A stretch of 64,000 bases of DNA from positions 19,902,001 through 19,966,000 of the forward strand of contig CM114274.1 in NCBI GenBank assembly GCA_050084515.1. The letters are read 5' to 3'. The notes under the pieces are model-generated. The model had not been told where the DNA came from, did no database searches, and worked only from the letters and a program-made list of their open reading frames with translations. The position numbers were made by a program, and so were the translations under genes. Source of the stretch: Blasia pusilla. Lineage: Eukaryota; Marchantiophyta; Marchantiopsida; Blasiales. Below are positions 36,334 through 50,330 of the stretch, piece after piece (within the stretch, counting starts at the first letter, position 1; every line of letters starts with the position of its first letter).

Positions 36334-39300
36334 TTCCTCTTATTTGAGAGAATAATAATCCGAATTAGAACACCCCCTCCTATGTCATATCGAAGCTTTC
36401 GTTGTGGGCGACCTGAAATTCGCGGTCGCGTGAAAATGTAACGCAAGTTGGTCGCATGCGAAATATGGTGACACGTCGACGTCCGGATGGCGTGGACGCG
36501 CAGGTCTCACAAATCCCGCCGTTATCACGGTGCAAAGCTGGTGAGGTGACAGCCGCAGCGGAGCCACGATTTCAAGATAGCGGGGGTTACACCTGCCATT
36601 ATTAGTCGTAAACCATGAGGCCGCGTTCGCCCAGTTCCAATCGTTTTCGTAAGGATGACATTTGCAGACAGACAGATAGACAGGGAGGAGGAAGGGATGG
36701 ATGGCGCATCTGACATCATCACAGCTGACTAGCGAAACTGGCGTCCTCATCTCGCACCGATTGTGCAATCAGCTGAATTCGACAAACCCAGTGCGGAGTC
36801 CGGAGTCCGGACCGGACCCGACCCGACCCGACCTGACCTCGTGTGTCATGTTCCCTCGTCCTTTTGTGACTCCCGAGGAGTCGGTCAGTCCAGGGTCCAG
36901 AGGGCCGACTTTAGCAGGAGTTGTATGTCGCCGGGAAACCCCGGTAATGTAATAGAGAAAGCGATCTCGCAGCTTCTCGCCTTCACATGTAGTCGGAGCA
37001 CATTACCAACAACCAAGTCAACCCGTCAGCTCTCATGCCCTACTGAGCCTACTCTACTCTAGGGATTCACGAGGCGAGACTCGCGATAGAGATGGATTGC
37101 TTGTGTTTCGAGTGAGTGCGTGGGCGCTCGGTCGGTCGGGCGTGGAGCGGACGCAAGCACGAGGTTGCCTGGCTGTCAAGTCAGTGATCGATCCCGAGCA
37201 GGAGGATATTGCCTTGTTCCTTCGCTGCTGGGAAGGACTGTCGCCTGCGCAGATGTCAAAGCGAACATCCGGTTTGTGAAAGCCCTCGACCCTCCCTACC
37301 ACGTCCACCACCCCACCCCACCCCACCCACCCACTACTCTACGCAGCTATCCCCCATGTCTTCCACTCTGTTGCATATCTTCAATTTATGGAGCGAAGCT
37401 CGCACCTCATTTAAGACTAATGTGCACAGCTTTCTGCATGCACCTGCGTTTCAAGTTTGGGGTCTGGAACAACCCCGCGACTACACCATCGAAGATAAAC
37501 AACTTCCTGTATTCTTTTTTTTTTACTTTTCCGGAAAGTTTAGTAAAGACCGGAATAGTTTCTCAGGTCTGAAGAAAAGAAAACACGAGGACGGGTTTGT
37601 TAAGAGTCGTCGTTTCATTTTGAGGAGATGAGCGTCCACCGCTGTCGGACACATGATAGCACTTCTGTTGAACTTGGAAATTTTCACGGGACGCTTTCAA
37701 GAAAATTGAAGACTGCAAAAAATACACGAGTAAAGATTCACAACCAAGGTAGCATTAATGTTTTATGTAGGAGAGAGTCTACGAACAAAACTTCAACTTT
37801 ATGTTTCCGAGGGGTTAATGACAAAGGTCCTTATTTTCTGATGGGAAACATTGCCTGGGAGAAGTTCTCTCTTTTCCATCACGAGCTGTCGTCAGGCTTC
37901 TCATCGTAATTCTTTTTCCACTCTTCCCATGCTCTTTAGATAAAGGGCTATGTTGACCCTTCCATCCTCCTCGTTTTGCGTCCTCCCTTTTCTTTTCCCA
38001 TTAGCTATGAGAACAAGAGTAAATGATCATCCTTCTTGGTGGAATATACAATCCGATCACCACTCTGCAAAAAGGATAAAAGGCTCCGCTATTGCTCTTC
38101 TTTCTGTAGAAATGTAGCGTCGAACCCTCCGTGAGACCACTCAAAGCCCCCCCTGAGTTTGGTGAGAATATTGCTCCATCTACCCACGTGGTAATCACGT
38201 AGCACATTATTATGAGCGTTTCCCATTCGAGAACAAGGTAAGAAAGAAAGCAAACCTGCCGCAGTATTTCGGGGTTATGGTTTTGAGCGTGGGACCATTA
38301 CTTTTCTGTCCAAAGCCTCAATAATGCAAATTGGATCCCCCATGTACGCACTTTAAAAGTAATGCTCTTTGAGACCCAGGAAAAAACATTACTGATTTAA
38401 AGGTACCAGTGTGGCTTACAACAGTACGGATATTCAGATGCATGTCGCAAATCGTAGGCATAGGACCATATGCGCCGAAGCCTCACCACCTTCCATTTTA
38501 GAGGCGACTATTTAAAACTCGTCGAGGCACGTAAGGCACAACGACCGAAGACGAAGACATCCACACGATGATTCCACACATTAAACTAATCAGCGTTAGT
38601 TAGAAACGAGGAACTCATTCGATGCAATCGGCAGTGGCCTACAATAGTAAACATATGGATGGAGGATGCAGCTTGGAACCGGAGAACCTCAATGGCTCAA
38701 GGCCCACCCTCCACTATGCACAAAAGTTTTGTGACGGAAGGACAAATCTCACAGTTTCTGCCGTAGTATATACCATTGCTGTTCGAGGATGTACTCGGGT
38801 CAACCATTATCGCTCGTAGGATTCCATGTTCCTTCTCAAGCAACACGATAAAAAAAAATGGCATCCACAATAAAATAACAGTTCCTCGATGGCTCACGGC
38901 AGAGCACCTTGCGATTGGCACACTCTTATGTCCCAAGCACAGTGGCCTCTGCACAGTAATCGGCTCAGGTATCATGTATACTTGCCTAGTTTCCGCGCTG
39001 TAAGATAATATATGCCCATGAAATACGCGCTCTTGGAATCCTCGATCAACGCCTAAAGTACGGACAATAAGACGGACACTCCGTAATCACGTCGCGTATT
39101 TCCTTAGATAACATCTACGCTTCGTTGGACCCTCTTCAGCTTCTAGACAAGCGTTCTAGGAACGCGTTTGTATCTGCGTGCATCTTTAGAGGTAACATCT
39201 ACGACCTTGCTACCTTCACGACTTCAGAGGACGGCCCCCCTAGTTCAGGGAATTCACCAGATGATGACGATTCAGATAATCATCCTAAACAGATTGTTTG

Positions 39301-40933
39301 GACTTAGGTGGTTCGGTTCCAACATCGAGTGTCGTCCCTCCGGCCTTTTGAGATCACTAGGGACAAATTTCGGGGAAGACGGTGTTACCAAATAGGTACG
39401 TGGATAGAGATGGTGCCCAGTAGGTATAACACATGAACTCCCAAACTTGGGAGTTCATGTGGCAGATAACTTGGGTTGAAACTCTAAACTGAACTCACTC
39501 ACGGACATGACTTCAGACTCTTACCGCTTTATAGAAAGTTGTATACTTCCAAAGCATGAAATCTTCGAAGGCGGGCTGAGATCGTGGAACGCAAGTAGTG
39601 GTCCGTGAAATGTGCGTACAAATTGAAGCTTGAAGAGCTCAAAGCTCCCAGAATTTGACTAACAAGGCCTTCTCTCCTTCACCGCCCTCCGCGGGTCCTA
39701 ACGAAGAACTACTCAGAAGTCAGCTGGCTCCATTTACGAAACTCGTCTCGACATCCTAAGGGATCTCCTAATTCGAAACGGCTTTGAAGTTGATCTATAC
39801 GTAAAAATTCCTATGACTTAAATGTATTGGCCCTACAATCTCCAGGTCGTGTCAGGAAATGCCACTGTGCGTCAACGCTTCTATTCATTTTCAAATTCGA
39901 TATCCAATATTCTTTTCATTTTTGTTCCATTTAACGTTGATACAGTTTTTCCTCATCTATGGACTATTATTTGGACTTGCACTGGCCTGAAATTCACAAA
40001 TCACATAGACCGGATTTTGATTTAACCATGGGTAATGACAACTGGTGACAATAGCCCAACCACCCCATGCACTGCAGTGTAATGCATGCGTTTGATCCAA
40101 CAAATCCAGTAGCAAAACAATGCTGAGAACCGAATATGGAAGATTGGAACACATTGCCAAGGACCATGACATTGGCCGAGTCTAGGGCAGAAAAAGATGT
40201 ACAGGCGCCAGAAATTGTCCCATATGAAGCTGTCTTGAGCAATAATGAGGTACTTTTGGTTGTAGGATTTCCTCCTTGAAGACACCGTCTATCTGTTCCA
40301 CAATGGGGCTTACGATGAATGTTGACCCGTAATACAATTACCGTAAAGCCAGAGTATTGCTAGAACTACTTGAGTTCCACTCATTTGTTTTAGACTTCCA
40401 CATCAGAGGAATAGAATACTTGAACTGCATGACGATAGAGCTTACCAACTGTCTATCATTACTCAGAATTCCTTAAACTGACTGAGAGACTATACATATC
40501 TGCAAGTGCGAATACCTGAATTGGCTCTACGTTCTTTGGAAAGTTCTGATCGAAATTCAGAAGGGTTCTGGCGCACCAAGTTATCTTAACCTCCCACAGG
40601 ACAGTAGGACACAACAACTATGAACACAAGTTTGAAATTTATGATGCGGAATTTCATGCCAGACCCTTCAGAATCTCAACTTCATAACCTCGAGTCCAAG
40701 TCATACCTGTACAAAAAAATACGCCGGATGAGACCTTCAACCTAATTTAGAAACAACAACTGATCTGTACGGAAGTTGAGCATGCTCAATGGGATCGAAG
40801 AGGACACGACAAGACAGCGTAAAAAGTATAGTCCACAGTCGGATTTTTGTGAGCCAGAAGTCGGGCAGCATTACTTTTTCAGCTACTTCCTCACTCCTCT
40901 TCTACAACTTACGAGGTATGCACCTTGGATCCG
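36334..40933. other. downstream flank of CWC27, no second gene seen
   Basis: GC-richer around 36,400-37,330, with short C-rich repeats (CCCGA units near 36,815; CCCCA units near 37,312). Mixed composition follows. Open frames up to 150 codons occur on both strands without domains. The 300 bp or so below 40,934 are presumably CWC27 3' untranslated sequence; I could not fix a polyadenylation site. Confidence 0.45.
39430..39461. repeat. 32-bp near-perfect palindrome
   Basis: CACATGAACTCCCAA (39,430-39,444) is followed by AC and then the exact reverse complement (39,447-39,461). It lies about 1.5 kb past the CWC27 stop in DNA with no other feature. Confidence 0.9.
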
Positions 40934-43900
40934 TCATGTCAAAGAATTGCCAGCCCACTCTCGACCTCGTCGCTTCATTTTTGCCTGCATTTTGTTGAAT
41001 TTCTCCTTTCCTTTCTCAAGGAGTGGGTCTTGCACCACATATTGATTGGGATCCTCATTCCTTGACATATCATCCTGCAGAAAACAAGATTCAACAATGA
41101 CTCAGTCTGCTTGAATACTCCCCATACACTTGATCTATACTATAAGTCCGGTGCGGGCGTTAGAGCTTTGAGAGTAGAGGAACCACACCGATCCATCCCG
41201 AACTTGGTGGTGAAACTGCCTTTACACTCGAAGGCTGATTTCCGCTGTTTATTATCACCATAGGTGCCAAGTAGAAGTACAAAGATGTACACATCTTCCA
41301 AAATTAGGAGATGGAGAACCATCTTGATCTCCCAACCAGAGCACAGAATTTCTTAGGACAAAAGTTGAGAATTTGGAAGGCATGTCAGCATCTAACATAC
41401 GATCACATCTCTGGTCAGTTAAAACTTTCTCGCTGTGCTCTGATGAGCAGGCACCAGACAATTGAAAGATTTGAACTCAATCCAATTGAAAAAAGCTTAA
41501 TTTCTCAATCCTCAACCACTGACCACAACAAGATTTGATGGCCTTGAAGCATTTGCACCACTTCAACCATCATGAGTTCATGCCACTTTGCATATAACAC
41601 TGGAAGCAAGGTCCCATCTACAGTAGATAATACCAAAAATCCCCTCAAACAAAACTATAAGAGAAACCTACACCGGCCGTAAACCCCCATGTTGAGGCAT
41701 TGTCTCTATGTAATCAGGGGCAGAGTGAAGGAGGACAATATAGGAACAGTGGTGAGAGAAAGAGTAGGAAAAGGTCTGTGAGAAAACAAATAGAGGTCCA
41801 TTACAAACACAGATGATGGGAGGCTAGAATCAAACAAGATCTCACGGCTCAGAAGACCCCATGATAAAAATTGAGAGCAGGATTCTTACAGCCTCCACAT
41901 CTGCGAAGCAATAATGAGTTGTGTTCACACCTGAACTTCCAATAAGGTTTGCAAGCACAAATGAGGAAAGTGCGGAAGGCAATAGCGTGGAAATGACAAG
42001 AAACCGATGGAAAGGATTTATTAGAATCTTTCTTGAAAGGCATTAAAAGCATGATCTTGTGACCAACTGTGGGAGATTCAAGAGAAAGTAACTTCTGGAG
42101 TGTATAAGACAGTATAAGACACAGTAGCTGTTTAGGCCAGGATGACTACAGTATCTAGTTTAGTAAAAACTATCTAACAAAATTGTAGGGTTTGGTTTGA
42201 GGGCTTATTAGGGGATTTCTCTCAATGGTTTTCAATCTTTATTTCACCAAGGATCATGAATAATCTAGTTAATTCAAACCTTTATGGTGATTTTTTTGTT
42301 GTACTTCAAGTTAAAAGCACTCATTTCTTGTAGCAAGCAATCTTTTGGTGCAGCTCTGGCCCTGCTGCAGAGCGACCAATTGGAGGAAGGAGAATGACTG
42401 CAACAGTGACTTGCGGGCTCTTTTCTGCTGGTGACTGCTCTATTCATTTTCTTGCTGTGTATATCCTGCTTTCTTGTTGTGAAACTGTTAAGAAGCCCAC
42501 TTCTGCAGGCCACTTCATATAGTTTTGTAAGCTTTCCTAGAACTCAATAAGGCTCAACTTCTTCCTTCTTGACTGCGACAGCCTGGCTTACATAGAATAC
42601 CCAAGATACACCACGTACCTCTCAAAACATACACACGAATTCCAGCAAAGTCTCTGCCCCTAGTAACAGGCAAAAGATTTTTCATGGATGATCTTCTAGG
42701 TGAACTACTACTCAATTTTTTTCTTGAGACATGTAATTCAAATTGTCTAAGCAGACACCAAGTCAGTCTTGACATGCTCTAATGTGTTTGCAGATAGAAT
42801 ATCCAACTTGGCTGGTAGGCAAAAGAACAGATTGCAGCAAGAGATCACTACTTGAACTAATGATCACTTTTTTAGAGGTTCAAAAGAGAAAGGTCAGCTA
42901 AACCATGCAGGCAGACAGAAACCAAACCAAATAATAAGACACACGATGTTACAAGGACTTCAAAGTAAAGATATTCAATTGCAAACCTCAAGAAATTCCA
43001 ATTATAACTGAGAAAAGAGATGAAGCTAGGACAATGTCAGGAACGGAGTGGTCACAGAAGAAGAATACAACAAACCCCAAGAGATCTAAGACTCAAACTT
43101 GAAGGCATGAATCTAAACACAGGTTTCCAAATGCAACTATGACCGTACACAATGTATAAATTCATTGGATAGGATAACCTGAATGGCTTAGTGATTGAGG
43201 TAATTTTCTTATGCAACCATGTTTGCCCTCGCTCTGTCATCACATGGTGGATATTAGGGACAACTATATGGTGTGAAAGCTTTGTGTTGACAGATATTCT
43301 CAAAAGGTGGAATTAATGGTCCCTGCAGAGCATGTGCACAATGTTGGGGGCTGAGTCATTAGACCAAAAAAATTGACTCAGTCTTCTTTAGAAAAGCACA
43401 GAAAGTGGACATTGTGATGGATGCACCACTACCCTGGAAAGGGTAATCTTTGTAGTACATAATAATGGGGATCCAAACCCTGGCCACAGCCATTAGAGGG
43501 AGCTAACTTGACCACTACAGCTTTTCTGTTCACTGAACAGAGGAGAACAGGAAACACTTTTAAAAAGGCTGATGAGTCTGATTCAATCCTACGTGTTCCC
43601 ACCTTTTCAGGTACTTTAGATAAGTAACAGACCTGGTACTTTGCAGGACATTTCTTTGACTTCATCAGCTCCCAACAAAGGATTACGGGAATTGCAATAT
43701 CTTATGCTACTTTCAAGGTTCTCTCACTGCTCCAGTACGACTGGAAAGCTTCCATTGGTTGCTGGCTTGCACAACAAGGGGCACACTATCTGGTAAAGAA
43801 GGTATGTGCCCACAATTGAAACACCAGCACAACAAGGATAAACATAGTCTACTCAGTGAATCAGCTAGTCTAATCAGTATTTCCTCCTGGTCATAAAGTA

Positions 43901-46900
43901 TTGGTGTCTATACCAAATACACTAGCGTCTTCAGGGCCACCAACAGATTACACTACCTGCTGGCCATAGCAGTGGTGCCTATCATAGACTTGGAACCAAA
44001 TACCTGATATTATGGTTGGGCAGACTTACTAACTGAGATGGGTCCTAAGGAGGAAGACGGAAGTACACAACATGGGCGGTAAGAGACTCTCATGTAGAAT
44101 GAGTGCAAACTAAACAGGGCAAGTGAGAGGCTTCCAGGGTGAACCAAATGGCACTTTGGAGTTGGTGTTGCTATTCTCTACTGTGTATTTCTTGCATGCA
44201 GCCACATTGTAAGCTGAATGAAGGCTCAGCCACATATTCCTGCAGTCCTGGAGAAGACTCTCCCGATGGACTGCAGGAGACCTTCCATCACTCACAACTT
44301 TCATGGTATGTAAGGACCTTGAGGAGTGCACTTTCTATCTATTTTTTTGTTCCCTTTGATAACCATTACATCATACATCGCATGCCCTGGTCAGGCAGGC
44401 ATACTGACCCGGATGGATGCAGGAGGTTGAAGTAAAGGAAGTGCTTTACAACGAAGAGGATCAGAGAATCACACTTTCAGAACAAGGTTTCAGAAAACAA
44501 CGTGGTCACAACACAATCAATCTTTTCAGAACTGTGCTCCAAAAATTATTGCCAATTGGAGCTCCTCACAGAACTTGGTCCAATTAAATTATGCAGTTTA
44601 GCGATTAGATGAGTGTTAAATAAGCCTTCTACTACGCCTCATACTATCACATCACCACAAGGTCTTAGATGTCCCTGACGAGCAGGTGAATTGTGTTGAC
44701 AGATAGGTTATTTGATAACATTTTTCTATCCACACAATTTGCCTGCAGAAAAAATTCCCTACATGGTACCACTTAATAACCCAAGTTGGAAATAAATAAA
44801 AATACTTGTTGAGAAGAGAACGTAATACAAATCACACCTTCTTTGAAAGATCAGCAACAAACTTCAAGCTGTGAGCCAACCAGCCCTCATCATCTTCTGT
44901 TGATTGTGTTGAGTTCACCACCACTTCCTTAGTTTGCATCATTTTCTTCCTGAACTTCTCAAGCTTTGCCATAGTCTGAAGATACAAGTCATTGCAATAA
45001 GTAGGTATCAGAAATTAATGGAGTGCCAATTAAAGGAAGAACATATATCTCTCCATCTGCGTCTTTAATAATGATTACAAGGGTGCTTGATTTGTGAGCT
45101 AAACTTCTCTATAACTATCCCGGAAAGGATTCTTTGGCATATAATCTCAATGGACAAGTCTCAGGAGAATTCAAAGATTACATTTGCAACTTCTAACTGT
45201 TACCTTCAGTGCTGAACTAGTAATGGCCAATCAAGTACTGGTATTTCTAGGCTTCCAGCTACCATGCACATTAGTATGGTGGCCGTCACATTCATTCTAT
45301 GAGAATTGACCCCTCCATTTAGTAAAAAAGAAATACATCGACATATCTCCAATGTCAACTCCTTTCTGAAACTCAAAGCCATGCATGACTTACACTCTCT
45401 TCCCGACCCTGAAGGGTCCGTTTTCTTTGCTTATACTTCATACGCTGCTGCTCAAGGGGACTGAGCAACTGCATGTCCAAATCAGCTGTAGTAGCAAACT
45501 CTGCTCGAGCTTCAGAACCAAGTCCTCTCTTCTTGATGCTAAGTTTGTCTTTCTTTGTGGTACCATTGTTGTTGTCTTCATCTTCATCCTCCTTCTGCCT
45601 CTCAAGCTTACTGTTATACACAGGATGAACTTCAGCACAGACCCAAAATTGTTCGGTACAACACCTAACATACCAGCAATACTATGCATTTCACTGTTTT
45701 CATTGTAAGAACAATCAGTCTGAAACGGCCAAGTCTCTCTGGCTTACATGAGGTTCCATTTGCATCAGATGATTGTTCCTTTTCTTGATCTTGTCTAGAA
45801 AACCTACTTATAGTTGGGTTGCCATTTATTCTTTGGGGAAAATGAGTACTTTCACTCTTTCCTCCCACTCCTATCCAGTAGTCAACTGAACAGAAGCAAA
45901 AGACTCCAAATTCATGATTGGTCATGATATGTTACAACACTTTACCTTAGGGGTGCACTTGTTCGATTTGTTGATGTTCCAGTTTTTCCTGCACGCACAT
46001 AAGCCAAAAGAATAATGAGATCCATAAAAAATACACAACAAGGCTTACTTGGTTTTTGTTCATGTGAACTTCTACTTGGCTGGTCCCTGGCATCTTCAGG
46101 GAAAAGCTTTCCTGAGCAACAATCAGGAAGTCCAGATCTGTGTATAGCAACTGCATCTAAGAAGCTTTACTTCAATTTGCTTCATTTCTAATTCTACGTT
46201 GCTTGTCCCTGACGTCAGGGAAAGGCATGCACAGGCTGCAGTCATGAAGATTAGGTCTGTCATTAACAACTTCATCCCAAGGCACGCTGCATTCTAGTTC
46301 TGCTCTAAAGTATTGATCTATGCATGATAAACATGGCATGAATTACAAACCTCAATTGTAGCCATTTCTGTTCAGATATATCATAGCACAAACCTGACCA
46401 ATTCCTCAACTTACTAGCTGCCAGTCTGTTGTGGTAGAGTGAGCATAAGGAGATCCAGTGATAAGTAGCCTCATACAAACCTTGCGTCTTGTCTTGTCCT
46501 GGATTTTTTGCCATTCCTAGGTTCATTTTCTTCTTCATAATTTGCTCTCGCATCCTCTTATCAAAGCCTAGCTCATCATCATCACTTTCCCCGGGTTGTG
46601 CCTCCCTGTTTCTTTGTCCTGTGACATCAACTATCGTTGTAGATCCTCCAAGAGCCTGCCTCACAGATGCTTGCGCATCTCTCCGTCTTTTGGTTTCCGC
46701 AGGGTCCTATCACAGATCACAGAGGGTTAAATTATCCTAACTGCTTAGACATCCGTTGTGAGCACATCCTTGTATTGGTAATAGATAATCTGTCCATTAG
46801 CTGCACTTCACATGACAAGATCAGAATCAGATGAAGTAACACCATATGGGTGCCTCGGTGGATTGAGAGGGACCCACAACTAACTTCCCTTAGAGCCAAA

Positions 46901-49900
46901 ACTTTTTCAGTCCATATCCTCCAGCAACTAAACCCAGTTCTAAAGAAGGTAACCCCGAATCTGGTAGGTTGTGTTGGACAACTCAGATGGGTGCAATATT
47001 GATGCACTGGGATGTAGATCCTGACTATCAATTGCAGTCTGGTTGTTTGCAGCTTTCAAAGGTGACTGCGCTCACAGAGTCATTTGGAAATTTGCTTATC
47101 GCTCCATAGTTTTTCCAAACTTGAACAAGAGACCAATGTCTCAACTCTCTGACATTGCAAGACTAGTTATGGCTAATACTCTTAAAATTCCTCACAAGCA
47201 CCATAAAAAGATCCACACTAGAAACATGTATGTCCTTGGCAGCATGAGCTCTTGATGCTCTCAGCAATCTTGTAGAAGCTTGAGGATGTAACACACTATG
47301 CAAAACCAGGTTTTAAACAAAATTTTACCCTCCAAATTGTTGGTTCAGGAGATTGAGGTAAAGCCAAAAAGAAAGGGTCGAAACAAAGGCTAAACTTAAC
47401 TTTAATTAGGAAGACACGAGGGTCTTCTTGAATCAGAATGCAAGTCTTAGAACCACCATACATATCACGTGCAACTATGCACAAAAATTTTTGTTGCATT
47501 GAAGATATTAGCAAACATTGACAACTATCCACAGCAATAGAAGTTACCGATTGTGAAGTATCATCTGCAGACTTTAGAAGTCGTGGATCTTTTAGCACAT
47601 CATGGCTGCTCTTGATTTTCTTTTCTTTCACAGTCGCTAGTTGTTGTTCTTCTTCTTCAGCTTCCTCACCAAATGAAAGAAGATTCAGCTCTCTGAATGG
47701 ACCAAAGAACCCATATTTAGAATTGGAGAGTCTCCCCTACTGCAGTACGAAGGCTGTAGAAAGAGATGATCAGTGATAGCATCCTGAAGACATTCATTAT
47801 TGAATGGCTACATCAAGAAGCAAAGACTAGGATGCAACGACCACATTACGGCCTGCTTACTTTTTGGCCTTCTTCTCTTTTCTCTCCTTTGTAGCTGCAT
47901 GAGCAGCTGGTGTGTCAACCGGTTTCGATAGCCTCCTTGGTACAAGATCATCAAAGGGATTCCAGATAACCTGAACCAGATGACTTCACTGTCAAGGACA
48001 TTCATAAAGTCAAAGTTCCGCCCTGCAGCTCATGCAAGAAACATTCCACATGTGCTTCCAACTTCCACAAACTTCCAAAGGTAAAAGAACTGCTAAAACT
48101 ACTGTACTCAAGCCTGATAAGTATTATCCACGGGCGAGGGCATTCATGCACAGGGAAATGAGGTTTGCAAAGAAGGCATATGCACAATAAGTCATAAGAT
48201 ATGCTCAAGTTGTCATCTACATGAACATAACTTTCAGCAAGACAAAGTGAGTTAGAGAATTGTTCCAAATAACCCTAGCCTTAAGTGCACGACTGAAAGT
48301 ATCTGAAACATGAATGGAATAGTCCATCAGAGGTCTGAAAGTGCATGAGAGGTCATATTTAACATTGAGCCATCAACCAACTGAAAGCCATAAGGGGAGC
48401 AATCAGCTCATCATTCACCAAGAAAACAAAGATACACTACAAACTCTACCTCGACAGAAATGATTCTGGGTGGATCCAGAGGTCGGTCGTCCTTGTCAGT
48501 TTCCACTTCTCCAATCTTCAACAAGTTGTAGATAGTTTCTCCTGTGACCTGAATGGCACAAAGCAAAGAACCTTTAGGCTGTGAATGGGCAGGCTTGACC
48601 TACAGCTAAAAGTGACCTGATAATTTAGCTGCTTTGTGGTAGAACGTGACTGCACCTTTCCAAATATTGTGTGCTTCTTATCCAGCCAGTCACATCGATC
48701 CAAAGTCATGAAAAACTGACTATTGTTTGTATTTGGTGTACCAGCATTTGCACAGGCCACAAGACCTCGATGGTTGAACCTCAATCTGGAGTGGAACTCA
48801 TCGCTAAAAGGCTCCCCATATACAGTGTCACCACCTGTTTTCAAACACGAAAAGATACATTTAAAAGTTCAGCAAATAGGAAGCAGAAATTGTCTGACTC
48901 TACATGTGCAGATCTAAAAGTGTCTCATCCTATTATAGTTGCCTTTGTATTTGTGCATGTACTTGGAATCTTTGCCCCTAACCTTTTCTGCTCAAGATCC
49001 AGTAAACCTTTACAACCAGAAACAAAATTGATCGCTACTGAGCAAGTAACCTGCCAAACATTGCATCCATGCATTCCGGGACAATCTCCCTATATCAGAT
49101 GCAGGATAAAATGAATATAGACATAAAGACACTGTTTTTCTTCCGAGAAATAATGGTGACTGGACAACAATACTGGACAAATACTTGTCTGATGACTTCC
49201 GCTCAAGGCCCCTAAATCCTTAGACCCGCATCTCTCAACAAAAGATCCAAAAAACAATGAATGTCCACATAAAGAGAATGCTTTTCCTCGAAAACTTCGT
49301 TGTGACCAAATAGAAATACTGGTCCGATCAGATTCATCTGTAAGAGACCTGTGCCAGTTCCCGTGGGATCACCCCCTTGAATCATAAAAGTCTTGATGAT
49401 TCGATGAAATACTGTGTTGTCATAGTAACCCTCCAGGCACAATTGCACAAAATTACGCACCTATAATCCAAACCCAATACATTTGAGGAGTTAGGTCAAA
49501 CCTCCCAACTCTAGCCAGATCCCCAGAACTCCGGCACAGCTCCCACACATATCATTCTCACTAAAGAGAACATTTCCAGCCAAGACTTTGAAGGAAATGA
49601 AGTTAAGAAATCAACTCAATGTAGACAGGATCACCATAGACACACCAGCAAGCACTATCGCCAAGAGCTGCACACTCTAACAACTTACTTATTGGAGATG
49701 TAGCATTAGAGTACATGTTCATCGAGCCTCTTCCCTGAATACACTCGAGAGATTTCCTTTCATAGGCTTCTTCCAACCCGAACACATCATAATTTTTGTA
49801 CTGATACATGCTATAATAATAAGGGGAATGTCGCCCCACCCCCGACCCTGTTAAATTGCAGCATGTTTTTTCGTCATTAATCCGTACTTCCTGTACACGT

Positions 49901-50330
49901 TGAACGGGCACCTCCAAAACCTGAATTAATTGTATGGATTACACTGCCGCGTCTGAATCCCGGAGACAGAGCCACTTGAGCGACAATTAGGGTAAAGAGA
50001 GAGCTACTATCTGCCAAAGTTTTTCCTCGCGATCGAAGATAGTACGGAACCTGCCACTTGCTAGTCCAAACCTTCAATTTTCTGCCTCCCCTGTTTCGTG
50101 GTATGAAATTCAAGCAGAAACTATAATCTTCCACAGGTGAGAGAAGAGTTATCAGATCATGCAGAGCAATCTGGACGGGAATAGCAACCAAGTTTGGAGG
50201 TAAGAAAAGAATTTGGACATACCGCTTTTGGAGCTTCTTTCGGCCAAAGCTCGAAGTCCAGAGGCCCAGCAGTAGTTGTCAGCACCACTTTCCCTTTCGT
50301 GGGAGGTTCTAAGACGTAGATTGACGACAT
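40934..50330 (-). CDS. CWC27: spliceosomal peptidyl-prolyl isomerase CWC27 (CYP57-like)
   Basis: This host gene encodes the cyclophilin that joins the activated spliceosome (Bact) with CWC22. Exons, high to low: 50,330-50,223; 49,460-49,349; 48,834-48,656; 48,548-48,450; 47,970-47,861; 47,692-47,548; 46,706-46,481; 45,988-45,946; about 45,848-45,748; about 45,629-45,394; 44,975-44,838; 41,074-40,934. Phases agree; exons 9 and 10 are tentative because their best acceptors read AAG. The predicted product is about 545 residues, against roughly 470-500 in the family. The start [15 protein letters not shown] is family-typical. The cyclophilin domain (about residues 10-170) holds [10 protein letters not shown] with the catalytic Arg, [12 protein letters not shown] and SQFFMTL. 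Next come [26 protein letters not shown] and [11 protein letters not shown]. The tail is charged ([12 protein letters not shown], then [17 protein letters not shown]). The exon 2 donor (GTCTCT) is weak; all others seen are canonical. No disabling change is visible. Confidence 0.95.
41075..44837 (-). other. last intron of CWC27, 3.76 kb
   Basis: The intron joins the exon ending LSKK to the final exon starting [10 protein letters not shown], both in phase 0, with a GTGTG donor and a TTTTCTGCAG acceptor. Its size is far above the other introns of this gene (about 70-850 bp). I found no domain-bearing frame, terminal repeat or RNA gene inside, so no insertion can be named. Confidence 0.75.

Noticed and set aside
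36701-37631. Plus-strand frames of 83-150 codons as exons of a second host gene
   Set aside because: Composition is driven by simple C-rich repeats; no domain or consistent splice pattern.
41075-44837. Intron-embedded gene in CWC27
   Set aside because: Read on both strands; the frames are short, without motifs or element termini.
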